Assembly (NCBI RefSeq): GCF_030157465.1 | Contig: NZ_JAOAUU010000150.1 | Span: forward strand, 1-35,473 | Source: Zoogloea sp. | GTDB lineage: Bacteria > Pseudomonadota > Gammaproteobacteria > Burkholderiales > Rhodocyclaceae | Direction: 5' to 3' | Length of the DNA stretch: 35,473 nt | Shown here: positions 33,733-35,473 of the stretch, in pieces | Numbering within the stretch: the stretch's first letter is position 1 | How the letters are laid out: every line of letters begins with the position of its first letter | Translations under genes and position numbers: made by a program | Notes under the pieces: generated by a model | Database searches by the model: none | What the model saw: only the letters and a program-made list of their open reading frames with translations | Told to the model about the DNA's origin: nothing

Positions 33733-35175
33733 TCAGGCGACCCGTCCGGGGTCGGTTACCGCGGCCAGGTAGAGGCGGCGTTTGCCGGTGCGCTTGGCAC
33801 GGTACATGGCTGCGTCGGCGGAGCGCAGCAGGCTGTCCTGGTCGGCGCCGTCTTCGGGTGCGATGGCGAGGCCGATGCTGCCACCGAGGCTGATGCTGTG
33901 CCCATGCACCATGAATGGTTGGTCGAACACCCCGAGCAGGCGCTCGCCGAGGAAGGCCAGGCTGTCGCGGTTGCCCACGTCCGGGAACACGCCGACGAAC
34001 TCGTCTCCGCCGGTACGGGCAATCAGGTCGCGGATCCGCAGGGCGGCGGTGAAGCGCTGTGCGACCAGGACGAGGAGTTCGTCGCCGACGGCGTGGCCGT
34101 ATGTGTCATTGACTGGCTTGAAGCCGTCGAGGTCGATGACGGCCACGCCGAGGATCAGGCCTTCCTGGTTGCAGCGGGCCAGCTCACGCTTGAAATGGCC
34201 TTCGAGAAAGCCGCGGTTGGGCAGCCCGGTGAGCGAATCATGGTTCGCCAGGTGCTGGAGGCATTCGGCAGTCAGGTGGCGTGCGGTGACATCGAGCAGG
34301 GTAACGATGCGCAGCGGGCCATTTTCGCTTTCGATGGTGCCGGGGATGCGCTCGATTGCGAGGGGCATGCCATCGGGGCGTTCGCCGGTCCAGACGCCAT
34401 CGTTTTCCTTCAGGATGTCGCCAAGGCGCCGCCCGCGCAGATCCCGGCGCGGGCGGCCGAGCATCCGGCAGGCGGCGCGGTTGGCGTCGGCGATCTTGTC
34501 GGTGCTGCCCAGGATGCAAACGCCGGCGCCGATCTGGTTCATCATCGAACGCATCAGCCGGCCGGATCGCTCGAAGCGGCGCGTCTGGCGCAGCAGCAGG
34601 GTACCGACCGTTAGAAAGGCCGCCACGCAGCTGCCGATGGCGAGCACGACCAGCAACATGGCTTCGCGCCCGGCGATGTCGCGCTTTTCGGCCAGCAGGA
34701 CGCCCAGTCCGCTCAGGGTCGCGCCGAGTGTCCGGAGTTCGTCGTAGGCCGCATCGGAACCCGGCTCGCGGGCGTTGAGCCGCGAAAAGCTGCTCCAGCG
34801 AACGATGGCATCCGTGAGTGCGAGGCGGGCATCGGTCGATTCGACCGGGGGAAGGTGCGCCGCCGTGCTGTCCAGTGCATGGACGGCTCCACCGGTGCGC
34901 AAGGCCTGCAGGACGTTGGTGAGCCAGGCGTGCTGCGGGTCGGGGATGGCCGGGGGGGCGGGAAATTCGGTTCCGCTGATGGCGCCCGAGCGGGCACTCA
35001 GGTGCCAGACCACCGTAGTGCTTTCGCGTACCAGGGCGACCTGCTCGGCCAGCTGGCGCTGATCGGTGTTCCGTTGGTAGGCGAAGGCCACGACCGCCAT
35101 CTCGACTGCGCAAAAAGCCAGCGTGATGGCCCAGAAGCCGCGCGACGACAGGAGAAAGGCTCGACCGGACGGCAT
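33733..35175 (-). CDS. Membrane diguanylate cyclase (GGDEF) with PAS domain
   Basis: A 480-residue inner-membrane enzyme that makes cyclic di-GMP from two GTP. TM1 (about 14-33) and TM2 (171-194) flank a periplasmic sensor of about 135 residues without a clear family. A PAS-like domain (about 208-300) and the GGDEF domain (about 310-470) follow. The active site is intact, TGGDEF at 388-393, with DLDGFKPVND supplying the metal-binding aspartates. The I-site is also intact, R380-x-x-D383, so the product should inhibit the enzyme. There is no EAL domain. It is upstream of the PAP2 gene on the same strand with a 44-base gap, and divergent from purL. Confidence 0.94.
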   Translation of the reverse strand: MPSGRAFLLSSRGFWAITLAFCAVEMAVVAFAYQRNTDQRQLAEQVALVRESTTVVWHLSARSGAISGTEFPAPPAIPDPQHAWLTNVLQALRTGGAVHALDSTAAHLPPVESTDARLALTDAIVRWSSFSRLNAREPGSDAAYDELRTLGATLSGLGVLLAEKRDIAGREAMLLVVLAIGSCVAAFLTVGTLLLRQTRRFERSGRLMRSMMNQIGAGVCILGSTDKIADANRAACRMLGRPRRDLRGRRLGDILKENDGVWTGERPDGMPLAIERIPGTIESENGPLRIVTLLDVTARHLTAECLQHLANHDSLTGLPNRGFLEGHFKRELARCNQEGLILGVAVIDLDGFKPVNDTYGHAVGDELLVLVAQRFTAALRIRDLIARTGGDEFVGVFPDVGNRDSLAFLGERLLGVFDQPFMVHGHSISLGGSIGLAIAPEDGADQDSLLRSADAAMYRAKRTGKRRLYLAAVTDPGRVA

Positions 35176-35339
35176 GGCTCGCGATCCGCAAACAGTAGAA
35201 TCGTGAATTATGTCATATATGGACGCAGGCTATTCTGGCGTATGCCGCAGATGGCGGTGTTGCCGGGTTTTTGGGGCGAGCTTGCAAGGTGGCGGCGCGG
35301 TGGCGTGAAAGGGTGGTCGGAGTGCGGATGGGGCTCGGG

Positions 35340-35345
35340 TATAAT
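35340..35345 (+). promoter_or_regulatory. -10 box of purL
   Basis: TATAAT, a perfect -10 hexamer, lies 77 bases before the purL ATG. No convincing -35 is present at 16-18 bases. The leader of about 70 bases shows no obvious purine-riboswitch structure. The rest of the 247-base divergent region (35176-35422) contains CATATATG at 35214-35221 and no other recognisable element. Confidence 0.55.
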
Positions 35346-35422
35346 CCCGAATCTTTTTCGTGTCCGGCTTCTCGGATTCAACCCCGTGCCGTGCCGGTTT
35401 CAACTTCGCGCCCATCCTTGCC

Positions 35423-35473
35423 ATGTCCGAAATCCTCAAGCTGCGCGGTGCGCCCGCCCTTTCCAGTTCCCGT
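35423..35473 (+). CDS. purL: Phosphoribosylformylglycinamidine synthase, N-terminal fragment (runs off the window)
   Basis: The first 17 codons, MSEILKLRGAPALSSSR, match the start of proteobacterial single-chain PurL, the glutamine-dependent enzyme of step four in purine synthesis. Only 51 bases are visible, so the call rests on the N-terminus alone, but the EILxLRGAPALS pattern is distinctive. The rest of the gene lies beyond the window. It is divergent from the diguanylate cyclase gene. Confidence 0.78.
   Translation, partial: MSEILKLRGAPALSSSR

Noticed and set aside
35346-35422. Purine riboswitch in the purL leader
   Set aside because: The leader is about 70 bases and no conserved aptamer helices or loop motifs could be recognised; purine riboswitches are also rare in Betaproteobacteria.

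Overview
The window looks like ordinary chromosome from a high-GC betaproteobacterium, most likely of the Azoarcus/Thauera/Zoogloea group (Rhodocyclales). This is inferred from the gene families present: a DUF3567-type small protein, a magnesium-type HemB, a GTG-start GreB, HtpG behind a textbook sigma-32 promoter, and a PurL N-terminus beginning MSEILKLRGAP. There are no rRNA or tRNA genes, insertion sequences, phage genes or CRISPR arrays. The longest stretch without a gene is about 250 bases (35176-35422), so no interval over 300 bases is empty.

Layout. Positions 151-7176 hold hemB, then a minus-strand run SIMPL protein > dtd > NlpC/P60 lipoprotein, an EamA transporter, and a minus-strand run YdcH-like > MetY-like sulfhydrylase > alpha/beta hydrolase > DUF2189 membrane protein. 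Positions 7368-12673 hold a DUF3567-like protein, greB, an orphan membrane histidine kinase (minus), htpG with its heat-shock promoter and a strong bidirectional terminator, and an unrecognised secreted protein (minus). Positions 12746-17462 hold an FNR/FixK-type palindrome, an oxygen-binding di-iron (ODP-like) protein, and a compact minus-strand run HDAC-family deacetylase > NYN/OST-HTH protein > MoxR ATPase > VWA protein. Positions 17543-27669 (plus strand) hold an M20 amidohydrolase, a tandem universal stress protein, a YbbP/FtsX-type permease, rmuC, and a large CHASE-PAS hybrid histidine kinase ending in a terminator. Positions 27761-35175 (minus strand) hold a GGDEF diguanylate cyclase and then a tightly packed PAP2 phosphatase > flippase-like protein > polyprenyl-phosphate glycosyltransferase > two GT39 transferases. 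purL starts at 35423 and runs off the window.

How the genes fit together. Most are housekeeping: haem, D-aminoacyl-tRNA editing, RNA polymerase rescue, chaperone, DNA maintenance and purine synthesis. Three blocks deserve attention. One is the five-gene lipid-linked sugar cassette, which has everything needed to build a polyprenyl-phosphate sugar and use it outside the inner membrane, but no sugar-nucleotide genes to reveal the sugar. The second is the translationally coupled HDAC and NYN/OST-HTH pair upstream of MoxR-VWA. The third is the divergent ODP/secreted-protein pair around an FNR-type site. Signal transduction is over-represented, with two membrane kinases and a diguanylate cyclase, none next to an obvious cognate output gene.

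Many long open frames antisense to these genes were discarded as products of high-GC codon bias. Start sites were chosen from homology and visible ribosome-binding sites and are flagged where uncertain.
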